This document shows, in pieces, positions 11,392 to 23,519 of a DNA stretch of 64,000 nucleotides. Made by a program: the position numbers and the translations under genes. The DNA is taken from assembly GCA_948470475.1 (NCBI GenBank), contig OX419341.1, forward strand, positions 3,209,084 through 3,273,083, read 5' to 3'. The DNA comes from Galaxea fascicularis (lineage: Eukaryota; Cnidaria; Anthozoa; Scleractinia; Euphylliidae). The notes beneath the pieces are model-generated. The model saw nothing but the letters and a program-made list of their open reading frames with translations, was not told the origin of the DNA and searched no databases. How positions within the stretch are numbered: position 1 is the first letter of the stretch; every line of letters begins with the position of its first letter.

Positions 11392-14300
11392 GGAGTTGTA
11401 CATTAAATGTTTCAGTTTCAAATTAATTCACTCCTGCACCTGTAACAATTTTAATTGTCCCAAAAGAGCCCCATTATTTTCAACTGCCAGGAGAAGTGAC
11501 AATAATTATTATTTTGTTTGTAATACTTACGTAGAAATTTAATTACAACACCATTTCTTGAAACACATTTCTAGGCAATGGGTCCCCGATGAAGATGTCA
11601 AAATCTTTCCTTGTACAAACATTTATGATTTCTTTTTCACAGACCATTATTTTGTGGAGTATTGTTTCCAAATAGAAACACAGGAATTTCAAAAATAACT
11701 TTCCAATTCAAAGTGTGTGTCTGAGTTACCAGTAAAACCACAATTCACCCTACATTTTTCACTAGAAAGGCCACTCTATGTCTTAATGGCTCTATTAAAT
11801 TAAACCAAAATGCACCACTGAAAAGTTCAAACACAGTGCAAATGAAATGTCACTGTTCATAGTTTATCGTAATGTAGCTGGAAAGACTGACCTTACAGAC
11901 CTCAAAATTTCAAATTGGCAATAACACATCTTTAAATATTGAACAAAGTTGTGCCATGTATGTCTCAAATAACTTGAAGGATCCACTAATTTCAAGATGA
12001 CTGAATATCAATTGCAAATTTTAAAACATACTATTATTTCAGATATAGCTATATAGGCATGAATAGCGTTGGTGTATTTACTATCATAATGGGTACACTG
12101 TATTTCACTGCTAATAAGGCACTGAGTGATTTAACATTTTTCTTATCACGGCAAGAGAAACTATAATACCTCTGCTTCTAAAAGAAACAACCATTGCTTG
12201 CACAACTTATGAAAAGAACCCTCTACGCTGCATAACAAATAATAAAAGATTTTGGTCAAGCACCTAATTGTATCCTACCTCTACAAGTAAGAAGACATAA
12301 TGTTCTGCCAGAACTGTTTTGTATAACCTGTTTTTACACATACAAAACAAAATGACTGTTCTTTGCAAGAAATAATGACTGTTGTTTCCTTTCCTCAAAA
12401 AACTATCGCCAGACATTAAGATCAAGTTACTGCTCTGCATAAATTTACATGACCACACATTAGCAGACATCAAAAAATAATGTGTACTGTTATGAAGAAT
12501 AACACAAAGAATACCCATATCTTCTATTAACAATGACAACATAATTTAGCTTGACACTCAACCATCAATGGCAGGAAGTTTCAGTGTTAAAAGGCTACAG
12601 CTTAAACCAATAAATATATCAATACTAAAAGGTTCGAGCTACCTTAACCAAACAAAGTTGATTTTGCATATGCTTGTACAGCAAATGATTACACAGAAAA
12701 AGTTGGCTTGTGACAGTAGGCAGTATTGACTCTGAGAACAGGACTTCAAAACATCATCAATGCTAAACAGTTAGTTAATTCAGTATATTAACAAATTCAC
12801 GTACCAAGGACGTGGTGTGACGTTTATTTTAACACCAGCAAAAACTTCTCCAGGGCAAGGACATAAATTATCATTCTGCTCACTATTAGTGGTTTCAACA
12901 GAAAAATCTAGAAACAATCTGTACCATTAATATTGTAAGTTTATATATAACTGGCCACACCTATCTACCTAAAGGTCTGAAGCTCATTTTATTTATTTAA
13001 TTATTACAAATCTTTGTCAGTCTTTTATCTTCTGCATTATTTAGTTCAAAGAGCAACATGTATATGTTAGGGGAACAACATGCCAGTATACAAGTTTACC
13101 ATGATTACACTTTAACTGTTACCATAATTATGGCTGAAGTAAATTTTGTTTTAAACTCTATTGACCAATTAAAGTAATAAAAAATGACAAATAGAACTGT
13201 AAAACAAGCAAAACATTGATGAGTATAAAATCATAGTTTTCACACATTTGAGATTTATACACCCATGATGGGCATACTGTAATTACTGGTGAACTTCTTG
13301 TTGACTTTAATTGCAATAGGATTTTTATAGTCTGAAAACATTCTAACCAAAAATCAAAATCAATACTGAAAAGTCCTTTTCAGGTGATGAAGCAGTAAAT
13401 AATTCTGCAGCTAAAAAATTATTTTATGATCATTGTAGTTCAAGTTTTGTTGAGTCTGACAAAAGTAAACTAAACTTTTCTTTAAATGTGTTTGAAGAAA
13501 CAAATCATGCAGAATTTAATGACTTTCTAAGCATGTTACTGGTGTCTTAAGCATAATATAGAGCATGTGCTATTTTCAACAAGCTAAACAAAAACAACTT
13601 TGTTTTCTGGTCAAACTAGAAAAATTGCTGTAACTTATACTCTCTGACAGATTATTATAATAAAAACCAATGCCAAATTATTGAAAACCTTACCATCGTG
13701 TAAATATAAGCATTTCTTCATCAGCTCCTACACCTAACAAGCTTATCTCGTTGATATACTGTCTCTCAGACAACAGCATCAAAACTCAAACACTTCAATA
13801 ACAAAAATTGATTGAAAACTAGTCGACGATCACATTTCTGGAAAAGTCATCTGACAGGATACAGAATTACTAATGAATTAATAAAAGTGTCGGAAAAACA
13901 CAAGTGTCATACTTCTAATAATAGGAAATTATAAACAGTCTTATTCAAAACAACATCCACGGTAATTAATCACCGCACCTTCTTATTATCAAAGGAACAC
14001 GATCGGATAACATGCTGTTCAGATCACGTATGTGAGAGTTTTTAACAATTACTTAAGCTTAAATTAAAACTGATTTTATTTACTCTAACTATTCTTTCTG
14101 CGAACATCTACCGCCCCCTCCATACCACTCCCCAAAGAAATTACTTCCCTTTCAGACAAGTATTAACAATTTACGTTACCAAAAAACTGTTGACATTTAC
14201 ACTGTAAGCTTAAGCTTATATATTTTGAATTGGGAAGATGTGTTCAAGACAGCGCTACGGACTTACAGCGGAAAAATCACGGAACCTGGATGAAAGCAAC

Positions 14301-14705
14301 ACAGCTGTTAAGAATTCCCGTTAGCGATCGCGAAAAAAGGTCAATGATCGAATATGCGAAATCGTAACTGTGAACATCTGCTGATTTCTGTGTAAGTTGA
14401 AATCAAGCTCTCACATTCAGCTTTTGTGACGTCGTTGTGGTCTCATTTTGCTGTGAATTTTTAATAACAATATCAAAATGAACTGATGCCTTGAGGCGTC
14501 ATAGCAAAGCAGTGAAAAAATGCTGATAATTTCAAGCGTCTTCTATCTATTTTCTCCGCCTTAAAGTATTCCCAAACTGTTCAATCTTCAGGACACCTCT
14601 GATCACATGTGCAAGAAACTTAACTTAGACTAGACAGCCACAATTGTTACAGAATGTAATCTGCTTTCTGACTAAATAAATCGCACAAGATAACTTAAGA
14701 CTTAC
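11392..14705. other. Long first intron of the NET1-like gene
   Basis: AT-rich and without recognisable exons. A strong minus-strand donor (CACGATG/GTAAGG) at 13692-13693 could end an alternative 5' exon, but I found no supporting acceptor or coding frame. Confidence 0.4.
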
Positions 14706-14860
14706 CTCAAGAGTGGGTATCGATCTTAATGTTCTAGTTCGTTGAGAAGACGAAAAGGAATTTAATGAAATCAATTGATATCTCAACTGGTGCAAAATTC
14801 ACTCAATTTCATGTCTATAAAACCTGACCTCCGCGTCCCGGACGAACTCGGCCGAGATCA
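14706..14860 (-). other. Candidate 5' non-coding first exon / promoter region of the NET1-like gene
   Basis: A near-consensus donor (GAG/GTAAGT read on the minus strand) ends at 14706, and nothing with an in-frame ATG opens upstream of it. A short reading frame starting at ATG near 14808 stops after nine codons. The surroundings (14.8-14.9 kb) are locally CpG-richer than the flanks. I read this as a 5' UTR exon spliced over about 4.4 kb to the ATG exon; the 5' boundary is a guess. Confidence 0.35.
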
Positions 14861-16150
14861 GTTTTATATTATCCCAACGCGAAGAATACAAATTTACACA
14901 ATTCGATGAATTATAATTTTTGGCTGCAGCCTTGAGGACCAATATCTGCCGCTAAATTTCTCTGAATTATTTGAGTGTCACGGATGAAATGATGTTTACA
15001 ACACGATCTAATTGTCTTTTTAAAAAATGGGATACTCTTAATTTTCACAGAGCGATGAATTAAGTGCTTACACAACTACGCAAGGATACCAGCTTTGCGC
15101 AGCGAAAGAAACTTGCGCAAGAACTGACGAGTGACAGAAAAATATTCCAACTAAGCTATATGCGCCAGGCAAAAAAAATTACGTTGCATAATTACAAAGA
15201 AATTCAAACCTCGCCAAATCATGCATAATACTTCAACGAATTAGGAGAAATCAAAGGTTTTCGTACCTTCAAACATGCCTTGTCTTCGTTAATTCTCCTT
15301 TGTTTACCGGCTGGTCGCGATCTGAGTTCCATGAAACAATGTGGGCAAGCACAAACATAAACAACTACATGGGAATCTACAAATACAAAGCTATTGAAAC
15401 GTGCACATACGTCATTCAACTGCAATTCAAAGAAATTACCTCGACATTCCCGAGAGACGCTGGAAAGTAATTTAAATATCAAAAGAAAGCCCTCCGAGCT
15501 GGTCTGTTTGATTTCAGTGTACTTGAGTAACCTCGCGCGCTGTTTTCGAATCCAAACCGAATGTCGCTCAAGATAGCCGTTAACCAATCAGATTGAGGTA
15601 TTTGCAAATATCAACCAATCAAAAATCGGAACTTTGAATTCCCAGAAGAACTTTGGGCCTCTAAAATTATCCGTTTTCTATACAAACACCATACCTGCCA
15701 ACAATGTCGTTTAATTCCCGTATCGCTTGCCAAACCTAAGCCGCATTTGCTATCTAGATCATTCAATCCACTCCTCCTTCTCCACCATCGGATCCTGTGA
15801 CCGCCATCTAGGTAATGAGTATTGGGCCGTTTACGGTAAGGGCTATGCGGTATTAAGATCAAGGCTTATTCTTGATTAGTTCCGTGAGATGCCTGTGGCA
15901 CCCACGGTTAAAATTCGGTTGAGTTTCTTTTTTTTTTCTTCGTATCCACAAATTGCAATGTATTTTTAAAGTTTCCCGTACCCCGTTTCCCGCGGGAAGT
16001 TTTGTGACAATAAAAGGCATCTCTCTCCAATTGTCCTGTTCAGAGGTTTGAACCCGCACCCATTCGGTTGAAGCGCGTACGTACGTAATGCCTTTGCGTC
16101 ACCAATGCATCTGGCTTTGCAATGGGTCAAACCCTCGGGTGATTTCCAAG

Positions 16151-16236
16151 ATGGCGCCCACGTTTACAGAGGTAAGAGTTGACGCCAGGAAGCAAATCTC
16201 TGCTCTTTTAGCTCGTACGTGTGCGGAATGGATGAG
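16151..16236 (+). CDS. Possible first coding exon of an unidentified plus-strand gene
   Basis: ATG in a strong context (CCAAGATGGCGCC) opens MAPTFTEVRVDARKQISALL and runs eight more codons to a donor AG/GTAAAC at 16236. An earlier, better donor GAG/GTAAGA after codon 7 (16171) is also present. The AAGATGGCG core resembles the YY1-type initiator that often overlaps start codons in TATA-less promoters. I found no second exon downstream, so this may be a short ORF, a promoter-proximal transcript or chance. Confidence 0.25.
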
Positions 16237-16489
16237 GTAAACTTTGTTCTTATAAGCTGTACAAAACATTCAACAGGAGTGAGACAATAAGATTCGCAGA
16301 TTCCACCAAACCGAGAAGTGACACAAAAATTGAGATTGACCGACGGTACACAAAATAACAATTCATTGAGCAATGCATCCCACGGAAACGCCTTTAGGCG
16401 TCTTGTTTAACATTATCTTGCAGCTGAACACAACTTTTCAAATTTGGGGTATTTTAGTTGACTTGTGGGTGTACTGGCATACCAATTTC

Positions 16490-16660
16490 CGCCCCCCCCC
16501 TCTTCACCACCATTGATTAGGACGGGGGGGGGAGTGACAACTCTAACAAGGCCTGTTTCGGGAGAAAAACAAATTTATTCCGGGAATCTAGAGATTTTGC
16601 CGGGAATCGGGAGTCTAGGGAATTTTTTGGGAATTATGACATAGTTCTGGGATATTGCAT
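16490..16660. repeat. Dispersed G-tract repeat, copy 1
   Basis: A C10 run and a G9 run lead into GTGACAACTCTAACAAGGCC and GGGAATC-rich sequence. The same order, G tract then AACAACTCTAACAA(A)GGCCT then GGAATCGGGAG, recurs at 20768-20910. Confidence 0.6.
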
Positions 16661-16867
16661 GAGATAAAAGCGAAGTTTGGCATGTGTTACGCAAGAATGT
16701 CATTGACAAAAATTGATTTTGTGAGGTGCATAATCCATTTTTGATTTAATCCAGTTAAACAGGCTCCACTAGAATGGAGATAACTGTTTAACTTTCTTTT
16801 TTTTTTTCTTTTAAATAGCTTTGCATGTCTACAAGCGCAGGTAAATGTTATGAACATTGGAAGTTAT

Positions 16868-17265
16868 CAGGGGCACCCAACGAGAATATAGTTCAAAACC
16901 ACTAAACGTAGCATTGTTGAACGTATTTTAGTATTTAAACGGTAGATATAGGCATATTTTTATCTCCTAAAAATTTTTCATCTGTTCGGATTTCCTAGCT
17001 GAAAGTTTAGTGATCCGAAAATGATAGGGATCAAAACTTACCTTTTCGAAAATTTCAGCCAGAAATAAGGCTCCCGAAAATTCTAGGTGACCTTTTTAGA
17101 GTAAAAATCCGTTAAAAAATGGGCAATTATACCATTTTTTAGATGTTCGAAAATCCTAGGAGAGGCAGGCAAGCAAGAAATTTTACAACAAATGTTCCGA
17201 AAATTCTAGATCTCAAATCGTTTTCCGAACAGATATTTTCCAAAAATTGACGTTGGGTGCCCCTG
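16868..17265. mobile_element. 398-bp MITE, family 2 copy A
   Basis: Termini CAGGGGCACCCAACG and CGTTGGGTGCCCCTG are exact 15-bp inverted repeats. The 6-bp duplication AGTTAT is exact (16862-16867 and 17266-17271). The body is AT-rich and non-coding with many CGAAAATT-type motifs. Confidence 0.92.
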
Positions 17266-17473
17266 AGTTATGCCCTTTCTCATGTTTGTAAAGGTCATAG
17301 AAGGAGAGTCATCGGGAGTTTACAGATGCCAGTTTTCATGCAGCACTGATACGTACTGTAAAACTCAGTGGCTTACCTTGAAGAGCCATTTCAAATCAGT
17401 TAAAGTGTTGAGACGAGTTTGAATCAGATGTACAGTACCCTCTCAAATATCGTAACTGCAATGCCACCAACGA

Positions 17474-17860
17474 CAGGGGCACCCAACGTCAATTTTCGGA
17501 AAATATCTGTTCGGAAGACGATTTGAGATCTAGAATTTTCGGAACATTTGTTGTAAAATGTCTTGCTTGCCTGCCTCTCCTAGGATTTTCGAACATCTAA
17601 AAAATGGTATAATTGCCCATTTTTAACGGATTTCTTCTCACCTAGAATTTTCGGGAGCCTTATTTCTGGTTGAAATTTTCGAAAAGGTAAGTTTTGATCC
17701 CTATCATTTTCGGATCACTAAACTTTCAGCTAGGAAATCCGAACAGATGAAAAATTTTTAGGAGATAAAAATATGCCTATATCTACCGTTTAAATACTAA
17801 AATACGTTCAACAATGCTACGTTTAGTGGTTTTGAACTATATTTTCGTTGGGTGCCCCTG
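17474..17860. mobile_element. 387-bp MITE, family 2 copy B, inverted relative to copy A
   Basis: Same 15-bp termini and a body that matches the reverse complement of copy A throughout. The target duplication CAACGA is exact (17468-17473 and 17861-17866). With copy A it forms a large inverted repeat with a 208-bp spacer. Confidence 0.92.
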
Positions 17861-18700
17861 CAACGACGAAACACAGTAGATGTCCAAATATATTAGCATG
17901 CCATACTAAAAGGATCTTCACGTGAAAACAGTGGGAACTCGGCCGCACGCACAACAAAAAACAAAAAACAGGGCAACGTACAAAAAAGAACAATTTTGGC
18001 CCCTCCTCTTATGCTAGTTGTGTTCATTTTCATCTGTTTGTTCGTGATGTTTTCTTGGGGTTTAGCATGATGCCAGAACGTCTGCCCTTTGTGAGAGGTC
18101 GTCATAACAGATTAACTACGCGTCGCGCACGACCACGCGCGGCAGGACAAACTACGCGAATGCGGACTTATAAACAAAATTCAATTTAAGTTTTATCTTT
18201 TCTTGACCACTTCTTCCGTATTTAAAGGCCAAATTTGTACGACAACATATATATAAGCAACCTCCACTGCACCGAACGTGGATATGGTCGTGTTGTGGGC
18301 AGGCGGACGCTGTGTCACAGCGGTTGGATAGTGTAAAAAACACGAGCCGGATAACACCGACAGCGCTAAAAGTAAAATAACAGAGAGTAAAAGACAAAAC
18401 AAACAAGATACTTCCGGCTGTTTACTTTTCTTTCGGTCTTTTAACAGTCAGATATTTTAATGACGTATAAAAGAGGAACGATTAGCATCAATTTTTGACG
18501 GGATAATGTTGATGTCACTAAAATGACATAAGCACAATTGATGATGATGGCCTCCGTCGGTCGATAAGTCGACCATGGATGATGCGCCCTTTAGTCTTCA
18601 GTTTGTCGCTGCGGCACTGTCTGGTACAGCGTCGGCTGTGAGTGATTAGACCAATTCGGGAGTGGCAGTCTCTTCCTCATCTGGGACAGGAGTGGGGGGT

Positions 18701-19383
18701 CTCAAGCATGTTAAGGCATGGCTCAAGCCTCATTTGCATAAAATCTGAAAAACAGTAATTACTCTGTCAAAATTTGGTTTAATCGTTGCAGAATTGGCAG
18801 GCTAACCAATGTCGACGACCTTAATATTCTAAGACCAATAAAATCTGATAGAACTGGTCACGTGACTATAATTAATTGTTTTACTTTTTGAAAAAACAAC
18901 TGAAAATGGGCCGCCGAGATGACATACAATCACTGTCAAATTTAGTATTTTTACAATTGTCCTAATGGCCCCTGCAAGAATCTGTCCTGAATGGCCGACT
19001 AAAATATTAAGCTAAGAAGTTATTACGCAAAAAAGGTCACGTGACCTTCTATCTTTCCATATATAGCCTTATATAATTGAGGAGTTCATCCATTCAGGAC
19101 AGAAATAGTTGCCTTAGAAAGTGGTTAAATATTTCGTATGGTTAGTTTTTCGTGATACCTCCCTATCCTTGGCCCATTTTAGAATTCATCTTAAGCAGGC
19201 TTGTGACGTCACAAGTCACGTGAACACCATAAAGACACCTTAAGAAATTTAAGGATACCAAATCTTGTTTGGGGTAGGTTTCTGGCTCCCCCTGGGATAA
19301 AAACAACCTTGCTTTAGATCAAAAACGTTTTTTTCTTTCTGGTGGTCTGTACTGGATATGAGCCATGCCTTAACATGCTTGAG
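18701..19383. mobile_element. 683-bp element with perfect 25-bp terminal inverted repeats
   Basis: Left CTCAAGCATGTTAAGGCATG+GCTCA and the exact inverse at 19359-19383. TTAA lies inside both ends; if TTAA is the target duplication the true element starts at GGCATGG, but the symmetry extends beyond it. No transposase is present. Confidence 0.75.
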
Positions 19384-19384
19384 G

Positions 19385-19535
19385 TTGTGGAGTTTGCCTC
19401 ACACGCACAAGCACTTTCCGCCTTCGCTCTGACGAAGGGCTAATGCTCGAAACGTCAGCTTTTAGAATCCCTGTACGGTGGTCAATTTACATTTATCAAC
19501 TCTGTTGATAATACCAAATTTTTGTGTACTACTTC

Positions 19536-19571
<36 letters not shown>

Positions 19572-19618
19572 CCCCCTTTATCTCTTTTCTTCGGCCATGG
19601 TCTGGAGTTTTTCCTCTC
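19385..19618. mobile_element. Penelope-like 3' terminal fragment
   Basis: Contains CGAAGGGCTAATGCTCGAAA followed by CGTCAGC and, further on, ATCAACTCTGTTGATAATAC. I recognise this terminal sequence style from cnidarian Penelope/GIY-YIG elements. Only the end is present; no reverse transcriptase belongs to it here. Confidence 0.5.
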
Positions 19619-20015
19619 CTCTTTGGCACTTGGTCGATCCATTTGATGTCGAGGATGCAGCGAAGGCAGCGCAGGAGGAAGTTTTTCAGCTTCCGCTTTT
19701 GCTTGGTATACGTTAACCAAGCTTCGCTACTGTACAGTAGTGTGTTGATGATGCAGGCGCTGTACACTGTCAACAGTTGGTTGACACCTTCAGGTTGGGA
19801 TTCTCCCAAACGCGAGTCGTGAATGGGTCTAGCATTGTTGCGACCTTCCCGATGCGCTGGTTGACTGATTTCTACATCGAGGGACAGGTTGTCACTGACG
19901 GTAGACCCGAGGTAGGTGAACTGATGGACAACAGTTAGTTCGTAGCTGCCGATGCTGATGACAGGTGGGGTTTCGACGTCTTGGCCTAGCACGTTGGTCT
20001 TTCTCAGGCTGATAC
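19619..20015 (-). pseudogene. Non-LTR retrotransposon (LINE) reverse-transcriptase C-terminal fragment
   Basis: The minus-strand frame reads QFTYLGSTVSDN, then after a frame disturbance LLYSSEAWLTYTKQKRKLKN and LRCLRCILDIKW. These are the thumb/C-terminal motifs of RTE/CR1-like LINE reverse transcriptases, where the usual pattern is FTYLGS...LLYGSE.W...LRRIL.I.W. The catalytic Y/F-A-D-D region and the 5' part are missing, and 3' sequence is replaced by an unrelated repeat. Dead fragment. Confidence 0.8.
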
Positions 20016-20137
20016 ATTATAGTTATAAGAGAAAGAATATTGGGCTCCTTAAGTAAAATCTTTCGTTTTTCAATCTTTTTACACATTTCGAGGCTACTGT
20101 CTCTTCCTGCGCGAAAAAGAGATATTCTATTTAAAAT

Positions 20138-20634
20138 CAGGCCCGTAGCAAGACTAACGTAACTAAGGGGGGGCAGTCTTAGCAAATTGGCCAAGCGAAG
20201 CTACTCTCCACCCCCCTGCCCGCCGTAGACAGGAAGTTTAAGGTGGCATGGCGGGAAAGGCAAGAAAAACAGCCCTTAAAGCAACAGGTTTACTAAGCAA
20301 AACATCAACTCTGCACATTCGTCATACTTTTTGGTACATTTCTTCATAATTTCATGTTAAATGGAACACGCAAACACCAGACTACCAATTTTTCTTTTTC
20401 TTTCTAAACTTAGCTTACACTTGGAACTGGTCCTTAGAATTTGACTGCAGGAGAATTCACCTACAATTAAGCGAGTTAGAAGAATCGCGATTAACTTTGA
20501 AAGAACCCAAATTCACTTTATCGATTTAATATGTTTTCACTACCGTCATCGTCGTGGTTTTTGGTAAAATTGTTTTTAATTTCCAAACATTCTGGGGGAG
20601 GTTGAGCCCCGCCTCTCCCCCTACTACGGGCCTG
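20138..20634. mobile_element. Probable MITE with CAGGCCCGTAG termini
   Basis: Left CAGGCCCGTAGCA and right TACTACGGGCCTG are inverted, each followed inward by a G/C-rich run. No clear target duplication was found, so the class is open. It adjoins the LINE fragment. Confidence 0.55.
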
Positions 20635-20767
20635 GAAATGCCGCGTAACAGCACTCACAATTTTGCAAAAAGTTTAGAATCGAAGCTAAAAATTGCGCTA
20701 CAAATGGTTGTAACGGAAGACAGCCAGGCATGCGCGCTAGAAAAGAGCCCTACCGAGGATGCTTTCC

Positions 20768-20910
20768 CACGGGGGGGGGGAGGGGAGGGAGGGAGGGAGG
20801 GAGGGGAAGGGTAACAACTCTAACAAAGGCCTATTTAGGGGGAAACACACTATTCCGGCTTCCAGGAATCGGGAGGCAAGGGAAATTTTCAGGGATATAT
20901 GGATATATGA
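20768..20910. repeat. Dispersed G-tract repeat, copy 2 ((GGGA)n, possible G-quadruplex)
   Basis: A G10 run, then GGGA/GGGAGGGA units through 20810, then AACAACTCTAACAAAGGCCT as in the 16.5-kb copy. Four or more G3 tracts in 45 bases meet the usual quadruplex pattern. Confidence 0.65.
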
Positions 20911-22393
20911 GTTCTGTGACATTTCAGAAAAAAGCGGGGTATTAAAATTTGTATTTCGATCGGTTGAACAATCGCGAGGATCTCCCAAATTTCGGAAAGA
21001 CTTAAAGTTACGCATAGCGTTGCTCGAACAACGTTAGCCGGAGTTGTCACCCCCGTATCCACTAAATTTTCAGTTTAATAGGAATCGTATCTTCGTATCG
21101 TCTTTACATGATTCTTGCCGCTTAAAGAAATGGGTCTAATTTCTCCTCATCGTCGACTTTACTATCTTCGATTGAGGAAACTTACGCATGCGCTACCCGT
21201 TCCAGTCTACCGAGAGAAAGATTTCATGCCGAAACGAGTGGTTGTTCTTCGTGTACATGATACCGTTGCGAGATTTCATACCGGAATGGAATTCTCGCCC
21301 CGGGACGGCAACCGGGGTGAACTCGAGCCGGTATGACTCATTCTGGCACCAAAGTTTCTGGTGGTATCATGGTATCATGTAAACGAAAACAGAGCAATAT
21401 AAAGAGGGAACCAGACTGAACTCTGTTTGGGACGAATGTCGCCCCGGTATCCTGAGAACACCCACTAACCCGGAGTTCTTTGTGCATCTGAAACCAACTT
21501 TCAGTTTTTCTAATCCCTTAGTATGATAAGAACAAAGAACTGTACACTTTGCAGCTAACTATATAAGCTGTTACGTAAGAGAAAGAAACCTTTGGTTAAT
21601 TTTTCTATTTTCTTGCTCTGCAAGAGATCCATCAGAAGAGTTTACACCAGTTGGTTCGCAACAGTCGTTTCCCTGCAGTTGTAGGCCGTAAAAATAATCT
21701 TGAGTGTCTTACAGCAGCGTCATCCAAACAGATTAACATATGTTAAGTATAAACACGTGTCAGTCTTGCAGCAAGCTAAATTTAGCTTACTAAATTTAAT
21801 TACAGTTTAAATGAAAGACAAAAGAAACCAGTGAGTGCCTTCAGCTTCGTCAGCTGGTGAATCTAAAACGGTTACTAAATTTCCACTTCATATAAACCAG
21901 CGTTTTACTACAATGCGCAACAATCGTTTTCTTTCAAAATCAAGGACATTGTCAGAAAAGAAGGCGTAGATCCCGCGCACAGGCCCAAGCCTCGGACACT
22001 TCAGGTTTGTATCTCACCCGGAGTATCTCACATCATGACGTGGTCCTGGTTTTAGATTCCCTGTACGAGCTACCTTTTCACTAGGACACGTTTGTCCAGT
22101 TAAAGTCGGAAAAGTCCGGAAGTACAGTGAAAATTGCGCGTTCTAAGTTGAGGGAGTCAAAAATGTAAGCTGTTTTCACAAGAAAAAACAAGGGATTATC
22201 TCGCCTTTATGACCGGAAATTCCCGCAAAGTTATACTACCTCGCGAGATGGTATAACTCGTCCTAATAAATGCCGCAGCCAATCACATTGCACGTAATGA
22301 CAGATGCCTGCCAAATCGTGAACTGGGAAACATTGTCCAAACACTAGCGCTCACCTCGTGGTTCACGGTTCACTTTTTTCAAACAGTGCTTTT

Positions 22394-22905
22394 GAAATGG
22401 CAGACGAATTTACTCATAATACTTTCCCCTTCCGATTTACAATTCCTCCGGCCTCATTAGATCCCTCAATTCCTCGGCCAGCTAGAACCTTACTTGTTTC
22501 ACGGTGGCGGCATAGAGAACCCGCAGTACCATTTACGAGAAGGAATTTCGTATTTCAATGGGCCTAATTCATTGTATCCGGAGATCATTATCAAGGGTGA
22601 ACCTCTGAACTTTAAGACGCGACCAAATAAGCAGGCAGCAATCGGCTACGGGACGGAACGTAAACTTAAGAATACAAAAGGAGAGGAATTGTGTTACGAG
22701 AATTTGGTACGGAGTATGGAAGTGGCGCAGGACAGGAAAATGTTCCCTCAACGACAAAAGAGCTTACTGACACCCTCCCGTATTCCCTTAGTATGCGTCC
22801 CACTATCATCACAGTCTCATCGGAAGAATGGCAAGACATAACAACAGCCTGCCAAATAGTGAATGCCCATTCTGCACTAACGGGTAGAACCTGCTGTGCG
22901 GGTTG
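22394..22905 (+). pseudogene. Frame-broken ORF of unknown origin
   Basis: An ATG at 22394 (context TTGAAATGG) opens a frame with MADEFTHNTFPFRFTIPPAS. A long frame with a different phase takes over near 22500 (FHGGGIENPQYHLREGISYF), and a third from about 22690 (ITVSSEEWQDITTACQ) ends at 22905. The three adjacent frames look like one coding sequence disrupted by at least two indels, with a SINE directly downstream. I do not recognise the product; a decayed transposon ORF is one possibility, and chance cannot be excluded. Confidence 0.3.
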
Positions 22906-22918
22906 AAACCGTTTAACC

Positions 22919-23204
22919 GCCGACCGGTTGGCTCAGTTGGTAGAGTACTGAGCACAAACTGCTTCCTTTGCAATGACATCTGCAAATCTGCAAATGGTTA
23001 GACTTTCAAGTCTTCGCGGATAAGGACGATAAATCGGAGGTCCCGTCTCAGAACTTCACGATTGATTCTGTGGGACGTTCAAGAACCACTAGGGACGTAA
23101 CGAACCCTGGCTGTGACCACCCCTTGTGTTGCTGGTCTTCGGCACATTTGCATTTAAACGAGCCCTGGCTAGCTCACATGTGATATGTGGATATATAAAA
23201 GTAC
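22919..23204 (+). mobile_element. tRNA-derived SINE, copy 1 (box B deleted)
   Basis: Starts GCCGACCGGTTGGCTCAGTT with a tRNA box A (TGGCTCAGTTGGTAG). The tail reads through GGGACGTAACGAACCCTGGC and runs into a CTTA/CTAC microsatellite. Compared with the copy at 59740-60076, a segment holding box B is missing just after GTAGAGT. Confidence 0.8.
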
Positions 23205-23270
23205 TTATTTACTTACTTACCTACCTACCTACTTACCTACCTCCTTACTTACTTACTCACTTACTTAACA
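23205..23270. repeat. (CTTA)n/(CTAC)n microsatellite
   Basis: Tetranucleotide array directly at the 3' end of the SINE, the usual origin of such tails. Confidence 0.9.
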
Positions 23271-23519
23271 TAAAGGCAATGTTGATGCACTAAGACGCGA
23301 CCAGAGAGGGGAGGTTTCGCTAATCGGCTGGCAGTTGTTTTGAAGAACATGATGGCAAATTTTTAAGACAGGACGTAGCACTTCAGTGGCTGAACCAGAC
23401 AAGTGATCCACTTCAGGGTCGGGATGAGGTATGTGGGATCTGGGATCTCAGCTCCAGAGTCAGGGATCTGGGATCACTAGTCATACATGGGATTAGGATC
23501 AGCAAATCTTAGTGGGACC

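Noticed and set aside
15219..15587. 122-codon minus-strand frame near the NET1 promoter region
   Set aside because: No domain, no signal peptide, no homology that I recognise, and a second frame overlaps it on the other strand; likely chance in a less AT-rich stretch.
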